Part shown: positions 1 to 11,524 of the stretch, in pieces
Numbering within the stretch: the first letter of the stretch is position 1
Layout: each line of letters opens with the position of its first letter
NCBI GenBank assembly: GCA_018398815.1
Contig: CM031607.1
Span: 89,632,178-89,696,177 of the forward strand
Direction of reading: 5' to 3'
DNA length: 64,000 nucleotides
Source: Conus ventricosus
Lineage: Eukaryota > Mollusca > Gastropoda > Neogastropoda > Conidae
Notes under the pieces: model-generated
The model's input: only the letters and a program-made list of their open reading frames with translations
Databases searched by the model: none
Told to the model about the DNA's origin: nothing
Program-made: the position numbers and the translations under genes

Positions 1-840
1 ATTATCGCCACTAAACAATGTTCCACCACACCAAGCTGTTCGACAATCCTCTATAATCCTTCACCTTTTTCTTCTCCTCCCCTCCGTGTACAAGCCACTA
101 TTAAACTGATAATGCAACTACAATTTCAGTTGTCCCACCAACAGGGTGTAATTTCCTCTCTTTAAATACCAACACTTCCATATATCTTTATCATCGCCAA
201 TCATCGTTTTATTTATCATTGGAATCTTATTAAAAACATAATTATCATCATTATAATTTAAACTCTATTGTCTCCTATAACCAACGGCGTCTTTTCATTA
301 ATATCCATCTTTGGGGTGCTTTCCAAAATAAGTTGATCACTATCGTTTCTTCTTTTCATTGCCTAAAGGGGTGTTTTCTTGCCCTGAAAAGACCTAAATT
401 CAGACGCGTCGCGGTTTTTTTTTCTTTTCCTTTTTTCATATTAACCGGCGTGTTTAACTAAAAAATTCTCTTTAAAATTTTCTTCAAAGGCATTTCGACT
501 TTAATCCAAAAAGACTTATGCTTCACATATCTGGTGTTAAACTTTACACTATCGTACAAGTTAACACTTTTACTAATACGTTATCATGGTCTTTCTTTGT
601 AAAGAAAATTTCCAAAATCACACGAATAATAGAAGGTCAAACTCAGAATACAAGTAATATGAAAGGAGTGTATCGTTGACAATTGTCATATGAACTTTAA
701 CACAATTTATTAAAACAAAAAAACAAAATAAGATTTTAAAAAACCCGAGTAATTCCTCATAAATCGTTCAAGGCAACATCATAAAAGTATGATAGCATGT
801 CTCACGACTCCAGAAACACGATAATGTCAAAGCACACTCT
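1..840. other. AT-rich stretch with no recognisable gene
   Basis: I see no open frame of useful length, no splice-bounded domain and no repeat shared with the rest of the window. Base composition is AT-rich, with short poly-T and poly-A runs. Confidence 0.5.
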
Positions 841-1530
841 CACTCGTCTCTCTCTCTCATCATTCAAACTCTCTCTCTCCTCATCTCCTCTCCTCTCTCT
901 CTCCCTCTCCACTCTCTTCTCTCTCTTCTCTCACTCTCTCTGCCGTGTTGTGAAGTGCGCGTGTGTTTAAAAGGGAAAAAAGTTGGGAAGAGAAGAGAGA
1001 GAAAGAGAGAGAACACTCTCTCTCTCTCTCTCTCTCTCTACTCTTCTCTGTCTCTGGTGTGCGCGCAGCGCGCAGCGCGCCGCGCGTGTGTTTGTGTGGT
1101 TGTGTTGTGTGGTGTGTGTGTGGAGTGTGTGTGTTGTGTGTGTTGGTGGTGTTGTTGTGTTCTCTCTCTCTCTCTACTCTCTCTCTCATCCATACAAAGC
1201 TCTCTACTTCTCTCTCTCTCTCTCTCTCTGTTCCTGTTGTGTGTTTGTGGGGGTTTGTGTGTGTGTTTGTTGTTTTGTTGTGTGTGTGTGTGTGTTGTTG
1301 TGGTGTGTTGTGTGTGTGTGTGGGGTGTTGTGTGTGTGTTTGTTGGTATTCGCTCACGCCTAAGCTGCGTCTGTTGTTCGTGCGTGTGTGTGCTATGTTG
1401 TCGTGCTGCGTGGCGCTGCGTGCGTGCTCGTCTCGTTGTTTGTTTGGTTGTTGTTTGGTGTGTGTTGTGTTTGTGTGTGAGTGTTGTGTGTGTGTGTGTT
1501 GATGTGTGTGTGTGTGTGTGTTGTTGGTTG
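841..1530. repeat. Mosaic (CT)n / (GT)n low-complexity tract
   Basis: CT-rich runs (841-1045 and 1160-1230) alternate with GT-rich runs (1085-1160, 1250-1340 and 1460-1525). A short GC core around 1062-1086 is built from alternating gcgc. Open frames across the tract are only translations of the dinucleotide repeats. Confidence 0.9.
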
Positions 1531-2600
1531 TGTATTATTAAAAAGGAACCTCGGACCGCTTTATTTACAAATGAAATTTGGTCACACTATATGTACATTT
1601 TTTCATCCTCCCATATGATTGTCATTAAAAGAAACAAAATACATCTAATATGAATTTCAATTGAAGTTCTAGTGCCTGAATATAAATGTCTATAATACAA
1701 TATAAAGGAACCAATACTACTTATATCCTTATGTACTTTGTAAGGAGCTCCAAAGCTCCCTCCTTGTAGCAACGCTTGTCCTTAAACAATCACTTCTGTT
1801 TTCCGATTACAAATATCACTGTGTATCGGGTTTGATATCGAGAAATGAATGCTGGTGTAAGAGCACAAAGCATTCATTATTGATACATCACAACTGCTAT
1901 GCTATGCTGTAGATAACAGATAATGCCAAGATATTCTGTGCTAAATAGTCTACATTGTCGCAACTGTAACTTTGACGTTGCAGGCTCATATAGCCAATGG
2001 ATTTTGTTTAGATACGTGAATGTGTCATCAAAACACAGACTATAGAGTGTTGAGGTATATTGATAGAGAATTCATAGACGGGAATAATCTTAGCTTCCTT
2101 AAGAATATTAGGAATATAGCTTTTGTCAATACAGAGATTGCACAAATGAATTAAGGAGTCATGAGAATAGGAGTACAAAGTTTGAGAATCTTACCATCTA
2201 AATCACCAAGAGCATGTGTGCCTGTCTGCTTGAGGTGAATAAGATGAACATACACGTTATACTCTCTAAAAGAAGAAACGTTAGCTTCCGATGTGATATT
2301 TTAGAATAGCAAAATTCTTTTAAGCAATTCAATATCATTAAAGGAAGAGTGATCATTTGTTATGACTGAGGAAAATATGGAAGAAAAATATTAATTTAAA
2401 TCATCCGCAGAAATGCCTTTGATAGAGGCCGACTTGATATCGACTATTTTTTGCGAGAATCGTCACAGCTTTCCAAATTAATTTAGAATTATTAGATCTT
2501 TCCAAAACACTTTGGTTTTTCTTTGTTGTTGTTGCTTTTTTTTTATAATGTTTTTCTTTTCTTTTGATGAAATGTCTTTCACGCATGACATTTTGATACC
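1531..2600. other. Unique-looking AT-rich DNA, no gene seen
   Basis: No conserved protein motif in six frames and no copy elsewhere in the window. The longest frames are about 60 codons without domain features. Confidence 0.45.
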
Positions 2601-2605
2601 GTCAA

Positions 2606-2772
<167 letters not shown>

Positions 2773-2827
2773 GGGAGAGAGAGAGATTGTGGTGGAGGAA
2801 GTATCAGAGGAAGAAGAGAAAATAAGA

Positions 2828-2938
2828 CTTAAACAAATGTTAGTGAACCGCCCAGAGAAACGTGGACAAACGAGTCACAAGACTCTTGTGACTTGTTTGT
2901 TCACGTTTCTCTGGGCGGTTCGCTAACATTTATTTAAG
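2828..2938. repeat. Near-perfect 111-bp palindrome (55-bp arms)
   Basis: The left arm 2828-2882 is the reverse complement of 2884-2938 around a single-base centre, with only a few mismatches (for example at 2834, 2843 and 2864). It is not a microsatellite: the arms are complex sequence containing gaaccgcccagagaaacgtg. It could be a fold-back element remnant or a fold-back sequencing or assembly artefact. Confidence 0.85.
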
Positions 2939-3099
2939 ATTTGTTTAGATTTCCGCCTGCAGTGGTCTCACTTTGCAACAAGAAAATAAGGGTCTGGTGT
3001 GTGCACCTTACGTCTTCAGAAAATAGTATTCAGTGATTGCAGCAGGAACACTTCATATCAATGCTATGAGAAATATGAAAGCGAGGCCTCATTCCAACC

Positions 3100-3111
3100 C
3101 TCTCTCTCTCT

Positions 3112-3193
<82 letters not shown>

Positions 3194-3197
3194 CACA

Positions 3198-3289
<92 letters not shown>

Positions 3290-3296
3290 ACACACT
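3100..3296. repeat. (CT)n followed by (CA)n microsatellite
   Basis: CT dinucleotides run from 3100 to 3182 and switch to CA dinucleotides from 3183 to 3296. The 3297-3511 interval shows no gene. Confidence 0.95.
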
Positions 3297-3511
3297 GTCT
3301 AGCTCCTGCCTCCTTTCCTCCACTCTTCCACTCTAGGAACAAAACGTCTAAGATTTGCACTCTGTAAACTGGTGATCTCTATAACGCGCTTAATTTTGTT
3401 GCGCTTTTTTCTTCTTCTTTTTTTTCAACTAACCTTAATACAGCTGTTTTCGTGGGCGTCCATGTTCCTATTTTTCCGACCTTTTCTCTTTTTTTCAAAA
3501 TTTATTCTTTT

Positions 3512-4249
3512 TGTACTCCCAGTTCATAAAAAGCAGGGAGTACTTTAGAATGGGAATGAAGAAATGCTGTCTTGTGTCTGTGTGTCTGTCCGTCCGTCCA
3601 TGGTCAAATGTGTTCCACTCCCTCCAGACAAAACTACTGGGCCGATCTTTCTGAAAATTTGTAGGTATGTTCATTATAGGTCATGGGTGATGGCCGATGT
3701 TTCAGTTTACCATATATACCGTTAGTAACGGCTCCAACGGCCTGTAACGGTTTTTCTTCTTTATGGAATATCTCAGAAAGTACTTGGCCGATCTTTGTGA
3801 AGATTAGCAGGCATGTTCATTATGGGCCAAGGATGATGCCCGATGTTTTAATTTTACTAACGGCTGTAACAGCCTGTAACGGTTTTTTCCTCTTTACAGA
3901 ATATATCCAAAAGTGCTTGGCGATCTTTCTGAACATTGGTAGGTATGTTCATTATGGGTCCCGGATGATGCCCGATGATTTCATTTACCGTTACAACCGT
4001 TACTAACGGCTGTAAACGGTCTGTAACGGTTTTTTCTTTTTATGGAATATCTCAGAAAGTACTTGACCGATCTTTGTGAAAATAAGCAGTGTGTTCATTA
4101 TGGGTATCGGATGATGCCCGATCTTTAGTTTACCCTGTTATAGCGTTACTAGCTGTAACAGCCTGTAACGGTTTTTCTTTTTTATAGAATAATCCAATCT
4201 TGGCGATCCTCTGAACATGTAGGGATTCATTATGGGCCCGGATATGCCC
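3512..4249 (-). mobile_element. Helentron-like non-autonomous element, 3' part (truncated by gap)
   Basis: Read on the minus strand this is the 3' portion of the same element found whole at 59907-61951. It has tandem units of about 131-149 bp. Each contains the gttcattat block, a ccgatcttt block, a tctcagaaagtact block and the internal palindrome ccgttagtaacgg. A GTCT/GTCC microsatellite follows (about 3569-3602), then a terminal segment. Around the terminus, gtactccc and gggagtac form a perfect 8-bp hairpin stem (3515-3546). Tandem core, terminal microsatellite and 3' hairpin together match the layout known for molluscan pearl/HINE-type Helitron relatives. Class assignment is inference. The 5' end lies in or beyond the gap. 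Confidence 0.65.
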
Positions 4250-5249
4250 NNNNNNNNNNNNNNNNNNNNNNNNNNNNNNNNNNNNNNNNNNNNNNNNNNN
4301 NNNNNNNNNNNNNNNNNNNNNNNNNNNNNNNNNNNNNNNNNNNNNNNNNNNNNNNNNNNNNNNNNNNNNNNNNNNNNNNNNNNNNNNNNNNNNNNNNNNN
4401 NNNNNNNNNNNNNNNNNNNNNNNNNNNNNNNNNNNNNNNNNNNNNNNNNNNNNNNNNNNNNNNNNNNNNNNNNNNNNNNNNNNNNNNNNNNNNNNNNNNN
4501 NNNNNNNNNNNNNNNNNNNNNNNNNNNNNNNNNNNNNNNNNNNNNNNNNNNNNNNNNNNNNNNNNNNNNNNNNNNNNNNNNNNNNNNNNNNNNNNNNNNN
4601 NNNNNNNNNNNNNNNNNNNNNNNNNNNNNNNNNNNNNNNNNNNNNNNNNNNNNNNNNNNNNNNNNNNNNNNNNNNNNNNNNNNNNNNNNNNNNNNNNNNN
4701 NNNNNNNNNNNNNNNNNNNNNNNNNNNNNNNNNNNNNNNNNNNNNNNNNNNNNNNNNNNNNNNNNNNNNNNNNNNNNNNNNNNNNNNNNNNNNNNNNNNN
4801 NNNNNNNNNNNNNNNNNNNNNNNNNNNNNNNNNNNNNNNNNNNNNNNNNNNNNNNNNNNNNNNNNNNNNNNNNNNNNNNNNNNNNNNNNNNNNNNNNNNN
4901 NNNNNNNNNNNNNNNNNNNNNNNNNNNNNNNNNNNNNNNNNNNNNNNNNNNNNNNNNNNNNNNNNNNNNNNNNNNNNNNNNNNNNNNNNNNNNNNNNNNN
5001 NNNNNNNNNNNNNNNNNNNNNNNNNNNNNNNNNNNNNNNNNNNNNNNNNNNNNNNNNNNNNNNNNNNNNNNNNNNNNNNNNNNNNNNNNNNNNNNNNNNN
5101 NNNNNNNNNNNNNNNNNNNNNNNNNNNNNNNNNNNNNNNNNNNNNNNNNNNNNNNNNNNNNNNNNNNNNNNNNNNNNNNNNNNNNNNNNNNNNNNNNNNN
5201 NNNNNNNNNNNNNNNNNNNNNNNNNNNNNNNNNNNNNNNNNNNNNNNNN
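4250..5249. other. Assembly gap, 1000 N
   Basis: Exactly 1000 undetermined bases. It starts inside a tandem repeat array, so the array was probably collapsed or unspannable. Confidence 1.
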
Positions 5250-5689
5250 TTCTTGTCAAACATATTCCCGAATACTATTCAAAACCATAAACAAAAAACA
5301 AGCTGTAAAGAAAATGAAATATTATAACTTAACAACACTAAGTCTTCAACTTACCCGGGCCTCTCTCTTCCCAGGACTTACTAGCGTCTTACGCTCTCTG
5401 GGTCTGTCACAGCAACAGCGCACGCTCTCTCTCTCGGTCTGTCACAGCAACAGCTAAACATCGACCGGCCACACATACAAACTTCAAGCTCACCCTTATA
5501 AAAACTGCACGAGATCCATGCATCTCCCCTCTAAAACCTGTGCACGGCTACACACATGCTGCACAGCATATCAAACTTTATACAAGTTTGGGTGCGCTTA
5601 TACACTGCAATAAAATAAATGCACCTCTATTTCTATACTAAACACACATTAAATGAAAACCTAATAAAAATATTAAAACTTTTCTTTAC
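5250..5689. other. No gene recognised
   Basis: AT-rich DNA with a short direct repeat of a ggtctgtcacagcaacag block around 5400-5455. No domain and no long open frame. Confidence 0.4.
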
Positions 5690-6215
5690 ATCTACCACTG
5701 CAGATATGAATGCTTATCTCCCCCTATATATTTCAATCTAACAAAAGAGCAAGCTTTGTATATAATTGAATATTTCTTTGCAGTCATTGCAACACCAACT
5801 GCTCTGAAAGTTGCTGGAGCAACACCATACAACAATTTTTTCTAAAAAATGCAATTTATGCTCCACAGAAAAATGGTTTAATTATGAAAAACCACATCTA
5901 GCAACTCTGAATACAAAAGTAAAAATAGTAAACAATTGCGGGCACAAATGGAAATCTTTGTTAGCACACTCCATCTGAACAACCCCAACAAGAACCACAA
6001 CCACACGTGCAGCGAATGAGATTAAATCACACATGCAGAAAGGGAATCAGGTCCCGAAAACGCTATAAAGAATGACAGCGTCCCCAAAATGATACCCTAA
6101 AGAGAGCAAGATGCAAGAGGCTCGAACAGCTTGTTAATTTTAGCACTTCATTTTAGAAATATTTTTAACAGATGTTGCTCCCTAGACGTTTGAGCTCTTT
6201 GGGACATTTTATATA
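5690..6215 (+). mobile_element. Chimera of X fragment and Penelope-like endonuclease 3' end (decayed)
   Basis: 5690-5822 matches element X (compare 46120-46253). At about 5822 it switches directly to the C-terminal part of the PLE GIY-YIG endonuclease, encoding residues like the KTEIVNNC-HKWKSLL block of the copy at 42284-42958. A decayed PLE terminal region follows. At about 6107-6150 the hammerhead core is recognisable but broken: the first core strand reads ctaaaga instead of ctgatga, and the gaaa strand reads gaac. It ends at a short (TA)n tract (6211-6225), as do the other PLE copies here. Confidence 0.7.
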
Positions 6216-6237
6216 TATATATAAAAAATTTCCCAAA

Positions 6238-6690
6238 GGGAAAATTACTGAGCACCATTCCAGCAACTTACAGAGCACTTGGTGTTGCAATGACTGAAAG
6301 AAATATTGAATTATAAACAAAGCTTGCTCTTATGTCTTAGATTGAAGAAACAGGGGATATAAGCATTCATATCTGCAGTGGTAGTTATACTGCCTAACTA
6401 ACAGTATGTGCTCAAGTGGGGGGATGGGGAAAAAATAAAATAAATGCTTCTTAGGTGGCAGCTTTGGTTTGGTTTTTTGAAAACTCAACAAACATACTAC
6501 GGTATTGCACACCAGCCTTTTCGGGGATAGCATTCGTTTTAAAAACCCGAAAAGGCAGAGGAGTCAAATTACCACTTTCCGCGGTCACTGAGGAGAAAAA
6601 ACCCAGGTTTCGAAATATCGTATATGACCAGATTATGTGTTTGTGAGTTTCCTCCCATTGGAGATAATAAACTTGCTGAAGGCTAAATTT
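6238..6690 (+). mobile_element. Element X, copy 3 (inverted piece joined to direct piece)
   Basis: 6238-6449 is X on the minus strand. At about 6450 it switches to the plus strand of X at the gcttcttaggtggcagc block and runs to about 6690. The same inverted-piece-plus-direct-piece build occurs at 45242-46355 and 47333-48205, though with different breakpoints. No protein is encoded. The element carries a hammerhead motif (6583-6629). The inverted partial copy beside a direct copy resembles the way PLEs insert, but X shows no reverse transcriptase. Confidence 0.75.
6583..6629 (+). ncRNA. Hammerhead ribozyme in element X, copy 3
   Basis: Helix I pairs ggtca (6583-6587) with tgacc (6625-6629). 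The core strand ctgagga is at 6588-6594. Helix II is four pairs (gaaa with tttc) with a longer loop than in the other copies. The core gaaa is at 6612-6615. Helix III is a 3-bp stem closed by a triloop. Predicted cleavage follows the A at 6624. All invariant core bases of a type I hammerhead are present. Confidence 0.8.
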
Positions 6691-6730
6691 TGAGAAGCAT
6701 TTATTTTTTTTTTCCCCATCCACCCACTGA

Positions 6731-6950
6731 GCATAGATAGATAGATAGATAGATAGATACATACATACATACATACTACATACATACAACATACAAAACA
6801 TACATACATACATACATACATAGATATAGAAATATTTTTAGAGAGGTGAGAGAGAAAACAGAAAGAGAGAGAGAGAGCCATACATGTAGATGGGTAGATA
6901 GATAATAGATAGATAATAGATAGATATGTAGTAATAGATAAATTATAATA
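6731..6950. repeat. (GATA)n/(CATA)n microsatellite cluster
   Basis: GATA runs at 6734-6759 and 6892-6930 flank CATA runs at 6760-6822, with a short GA run at 6858-6878. Confidence 0.9.
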
Positions 6951-7150
6951 GACAGACAGACAACTATCACACTCAGCTGTATTTGCCGTAGTGTACTGAC
7001 ATTATGAGTAGGAAATACAGTATGTACTACCTGGATAGTTTGTAATTCTTGCATCGCTCCATACGTCCTGGCAGACATTCTGACTTGATACATTCCTTTG
7101 AAAATATTGATCGAGTTCAGATTATTTTCACAGGGGATACAAACTTGAAT

Positions 7151-7191
<41 letters not shown>
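7151..7191. repeat. (GT)n microsatellite
   Basis: About 20 GT units. The rest of 6951-7374 shows no gene. Confidence 0.95.
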
Positions 7192-7194
<3 letters not shown>

Positions 7195-7374
7195 TCTTTC
7201 ACACATTGTATTTTGCTAGAGACAGGCTGGAAAGGTAGATGTGAAGGTGATAATGGGATGTAGGGAGTAATTACAGTGTTGAGATAATCATTTTGCTTGG
7301 ATGTCAGAACTTTTATATAATATCATTTAAGGGCATCATACATAATTATCATTTTCGTATTCATTGTCATCATC

Positions 7375-7380
7375 TTTATT
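7375..7380 (-). promoter_or_regulatory. Candidate polyadenylation signal AATAAA
   Basis: AATAAA on the minus strand 14 bases after the receptor's stop codon. The short 3' UTR is plausible, but the signal may be chance in AT-rich DNA. Confidence 0.45.
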
Positions 7381-7394
7381 GAATTATTACTATG

Positions 7395-8180
7395 TTATTT
7401 TTGCTTTGCCTCTTTGAACAAGTCTTGCTTTTTTAACACTTCAAGCATTTTTCTTCCTGTTCCTTGCAGTGGCCTATCCCTTTTTAACGGCCCACAATAG
7501 AAAAGGGTGGGTTGACTGCTGAACTGAATGGTAACACAAACACAACCTGAGATCGTAGATCTTATTGAAAACTGTCACACCTTGAGAACTGAATATCATA
7601 ACCATTGCAAATACAATCCAGCAAACAGCATCGGTAACAGCCACACTCGTCGTCACTTGGACTGCAGAATACACTGATCGTAATGTTGAACTAAGTGCTA
7701 TTCTGTGCTCTGGCATTCTCCAATAAAGACAGTTGGGCCATCACAATAGTCAAGGACAACATGAAGTTGACTGTCGCTATAACGTTCAGCCATCTGGTAC
7801 TGTGATAAGAATGACTGACATCAAATGATGTCAACGACATAAACCAGACTGACCCGTGAGGCCCCAGTGTGACATACCGGGAAGAAGTGGAATCAGTGCC
7901 AACAAGATTCCTACAGTCCACTTTACTGCGTACACTATGAAGCTGAAACACGCATTGCATCTGAACAAAGCCTCTGGGAAATAAACAACAACCGCGTGTT
8001 TTAAAGTGATGAGCGAGATGGTCGACACTGACACTACAATAGACAAACAGAAAAGAAATCCTGGAGTTTGCATGTTAAACTCTTAGCCCATGGTGTTCAA
8101 TTTGCATGTAGTTTCCGAGATAAAAGTTGTCTGCTACCAAAACAAAACGACATGGGCCGCCAGGGCAAATATCAGCAAAC
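7395..8180 (-). pseudogene. GRL101-like receptor: seven-transmembrane exon
   Basis: It starts after a pyrimidine-AG acceptor at about 8180-8186. TM2 end VADNFYLGNY, TM3 with VSTISLITL, TM4 with LLALIPLLPGMSHWG (the P-L-L-P...SHW pattern of LGR-type receptors), TM5, TM6 with DAVCWIVFAMVMIF and TM7 with an S-x-x-N/Q-P-like motif (FSSQPTLFYC) are all visible but in three frames (shifts near 8085, 7838, 7710 and 7540). The cytoplasmic tail ends at a TAA read at 7397-7395. The hinge segment with YRLCC lies just upstream at about 8390-8470. Confidence 0.68.
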
Positions 8181-8672
8181 TGCAGGTGTGCAAACTGTCA
8201 GTATGAAATATTTTCCTACATTTGCTTACTGCTACAGAAGTAAATAAGCAAAGCAAATTCCAACCATGGCCAAGGCAGCATTTTTCCCAAACAGAATCGG
8301 TAAAGTTCAGTTGTTAGCAGCCTTGTACATGACGGGGTACAGTACTGGGGCCACACACTTACTTGTGTAGGGGGAAGTAGTTTTTGCAGCACAATCTGTA
8401 ATTGGACGAAGAAATGTCTTGTTTAAATTTAGTTGACAATGAAAAGAGATCAAAGGGAAAACTGGGAACAGCATTTCCTGTAATATCCACTTTTTCAGGT
8501 GTGGAACTGCTTTAAAACCTGTCAGTCCAATGATTTCAATGTTTCAAAAGGATACATTAAGGAATTGCACTTGACGAAAATATGGATATACTGTGTTATA
8601 AAAAACATTGAAACGGTTTTAGTATATCCACCCGTTTCGCGTGTGAAAAAACGAGCTTGTCTTTTTACTTAC

Positions 8673-9560
8673 CATATTGCCCAAGAGGGTTGTTTCCTAT
8701 CAGAATACTGTCTAAATTTTGCAGCTTTTGAAAAACATCCAGATCGATAGATTTTATGTAGTTTTTAGCGAGTGATATGCTTCAGGTTTCTAAAGTTAAA
8801 AAGTGAAAATATGGAGGGAACATTCAGACAGAACCAAATGAACAAGGTGTATATTCTTTAAAGAAATCATCGGCGTCATTCCTGAACCTGTTTGCATCCA
8901 CGTACCTTAATTGTTTTGAAAAGGTCAGAACGAAATGGTTTGTTACATAGGAAAACATGACCTTGGCACAGACAAGACACTGGACAGGTCATACTACAAA
9001 ACATTTCATCATCCCCCGTGGACACTGACCCCAGCCATCACAGAGATGATTCCATGCACACAGACCCTGGAAACTCGACATCGGTGAAATCAGGGCACGT
9101 TATCGTCCCACAGTCTTGTTCGTCTTCTCCATACACACAGTCAGAAAACCCATTGCACCGAGTGTAGACAGGCAGGCAATACAGCCACTCGTTCTGCACT
9201 GAAAATGACTGGGAGGGGAAGAGTCATGCCCTGTCATCACCTGCTGAGTGAAGTAGCCAGCTCCATCCAGATTGTATAAAAGCGTTGTTTCTGTCCCCTG
9301 TTAAGCTCTGAACCAGGTAAGAATTGTCATCACGAATCCAACCTCATCTGAGTCGTCCACACAATCTGCGAATTGATTACAGCGCTGACTGAACAATATA
9401 CATTGACCGTTACAACACTGAAACTCACCGCATGGAGGGATATTCACAGAAAGACTCTTCACTGCCATCTGGGCAGTCCTGTCTGAAGTCACACACTCGA
9501 CTGTAATGCAACGTGGTGATGTCGTCACATTTAAACATATATACAACTTCTTTTTCAACA
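8673..9560 (-). pseudogene. GRL101-like receptor: LDLa and LRR exon block
   Basis: Contains at least three LDLa modules (Cys spacing and the D-x-S-D-E or G-E-D-E acidic ends visible), then the cysteine cap CPVSCLCQG typical of the start of the LRR domain in this family. LRR-like strings follow (LRYVDANRF, and DVFQKLQNLDSILIGNNPLG near the end). A consensus donor gtaagt follows immediately (first base at 8672). Reading frame changes occur near 9433, 9340, 9190, 9070, 9018 and 8905. Confidence 0.7.
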
Positions 9561-10156
9561 TGAATCATCATCCAGTGTAGGAAACACTGCTAGTCTATGA
9601 ACTTGCACGTGGTTTAAACCACTCGCCTTTAAATAACTTAGGATCACATGATAAAAATACACGGTAACTTGATCATCTGTAAAAAAGAGAGAAAATGACG
9701 AGAATCTGTCTGAAATGATTCAGGTTTAGATTGTTTGATTGTAAGTGAGTATGGATGGTCCAGTGAGAAAATGGAATGATGAAAATCATTACGGGGAATA
9801 AAAAGTACTTCACACGCAAAGTTGAAATGATCGCTGTTTCTGCAGTCAATAGAACCTGACCCCAAGGCTGCAAACCTTCACAGACCTGATGGAACATACA
9901 CTGTCCTTTTTTCTATGTGATTCAAGTTTTATACCACAGTGTTATCTGACCATGCACGGAATTTGCTGTATGCAAATGGTACAGAATGCCATCCTACCAT
10001 AAACCCAACATTACAGTATACTCGTTATAATTTTGCAAAGCATGAAGTAAATCTCCATATTCCTTTCTGTTTTTTAGTGAGGGTAATCTTCCTTCTACTT
10101 TGGCATTCATAATTGACAAATGTCATCGGAACACCCGTGCTTTGTATGGTTAAATT

Positions 10157-10285
10157 TAAGCACTTGTTATAGAAGCTACTAATCCTTGACAGATGGAATT
10201 GCTGAAAGGACAGTGTTCTGTTTCATCCCGTCCATCTTCCCCACTCTGACATAAAGTTACAGTCCACGTTTTATGCTGAAAAAGA
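10157..10285 (-). pseudogene. GRL101-like receptor: upstream LDLa exon
   Basis: On the minus strand a pyrimidine-rich acceptor (tctctttttcag, just above 10285) precedes a frame with LCQSGEDGRDETEHC, the C-terminal half of an LDLa module (acidic calcium cage D-x-R-D-E before the last Cys). It joins in order with the LDLa material downstream. A further LDLa-like piece with HQVCEGLQ and SIDCRNSD lies at about 9800-9893. Confidence 0.55.
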
Positions 10286-10438
10286 GAGTAATATCGTACA
10301 GAGCAATTGAAGACACCACTCGCCAGTTGCACATCTTGTTTTAACCGCAAAAGTGTGAACAAACGTATTTTCAATCCTTTGGATAGACTCCATTCATATT
10401 TTAAATTTGACTCTGAGGGAATTTATGCATAAATCATA

Positions 10439-10717
10439 TTAGCTGACACAGGGCGCTGAAAACACAGGCGTTCTGGTTTCATGACTTGTGTTTGTGTTTG
10501 TATAAATAAAGGCCACAGCATAGTCTGTGGGGATTCTGCGAAACACATGGCATAGCTGGAAAGTATTGAAAAGCTGATCATTATGACTGATCTTGGGACA
10601 ATTTCCATTCTCCACTGAAATATTCAGAATTCCCTTTACAAATGGAACAATCATGTAACCTGAATTTTTGGTTAAATATTTCACAATCAAATTGTGGTAT
10701 GCAATTGTCTCAAACAC
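10439..10717 (-). other. Open frame upstream of the receptor, possible exon
   Basis: A 92-codon stop-free frame with three cysteines lies just 5' of the receptor's first recognised LDLa exon, on the same strand. I recognise no domain. It may be an N-terminal extracellular exon of the same receptor or chance. Confidence 0.25.
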
Positions 10718-11388
10718 ACTTTCATTGGTGGGGCGTTAATATGCACTGTAAGCATATTGAAGTATTTTGAATGAACACGAATTCTTTCAGTGTGTGTAGA
10801 TCACATATTATACGCATGAAAGGTGTTATCCCTTAGCTCCTTTACCACTAAATGTGCTTCTCCAGTGCCCGCATCACACCAATATGCCAGCCGTTCAACC
10901 GAAGCACCACATAGCTCATGTTGGTAGAATAAAGAGTTTACAGAACGTTTGAAATCGGCACATACACCATACACAACTCCTTGTGATGCTAAATTCTGTG
11001 CAAGTCATTCTCACAGTCTGAGCTATTGAACCTTCATAATTGTATTGTTCACGTTGTTCTCGCTTGTGAAGACTCTACTCCTGGACAAATGTCGTTGATT
11101 GTCAGTGAATCACCAGTGATTTGTTATTGGTCTTCTTCACCACCCCATCGATGTGTCACTATGTCAGTGTACGGAAACGAGGAAATTACTTCACGCATAC
11201 AGATTATGTCTACGTTTACAAAACTATTACATTGTTGTTTCTACGATGTAAAGAGCTAGTGCACTTATATTACGCGCCATAAAAAACATTGACTATGTCC
11301 CATATCCCTACTATCTTTTCATTGATAATAAAGAACTATGCAACTAACGTGTTGGACAGGTACCTTCAAAGATAAATGGTTAGTAGCA
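10718..11388. other. No gene recognised
   Basis: No domain, no long frame and no repeat shared with other parts of the window. Confidence 0.4.

Positions 11389-11389
<1 letters not shown>

Positions 11390-11459
<70 letters not shown>
11390..11459. repeat. Poly-C homopolymer, about 70 bp
   Basis: An uninterrupted C run on the plus strand. Its true length is uncertain in any sequencing technology. Confidence 0.95.
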
Positions 11460-11460
<1 letters not shown>

Positions 11461-11524
11461 TCCTTCCTATCCCCCTTCAAATTGGAACATGACAATAATA
11501 ATATATAATATGTTAATTTTTATA

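Larger units (their letters stand above)
7375..10374 (-). pseudogene. GRL101-like receptor: LDLa domains + LRR + rhodopsin-type 7TM (frame-broken)
   Basis: Reading 5' to 3' on the minus strand, protein pieces appear in the order expected for the gastropod/invertebrate GRL101 family, a G-protein-coupled receptor with LDL-receptor class A modules, leucine-rich repeats and a seven-helix domain related to the relaxin/LGR receptors. Visible in order are LDLa modules with DGRDETEHC (about 10190-10230), RQDCPDGSEESFC (about 9445-9485) and CNQFADCVDDSDE (about 9342-9380). Then come a linker GAGYFTQQV, further LDLa pieces [14 protein letters not shown] (about 9120) and LCDGWGQC (about 9030), a cap TCPVSCLCQG, LRR pieces, the hinge motif YRLCC, and TM3-TM7. 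It would act at the plasma membrane; the ligand is unknown. Adjacent domains lie in different frames, so at least seven one-base shifts are needed. Either it is a decayed copy or the assembly has indels. Splice signals and a poly-A signal remain. Confidence 0.72.

Noticed and set aside
955..1653. Cys/Val- and Ser/Leu-rich open frames
   Set aside because: Translations of GT and CT dinucleotide repeats.
4130..5290. Three long frames across the N gap
   Set aside because: They exist only because N codons contain no stops.
6450..6650. 63-codon frame repeated at 45790 and 47880
   Set aside because: It is the non-coding body of element X; frames differ between copies by indels and the hammerhead lies inside.
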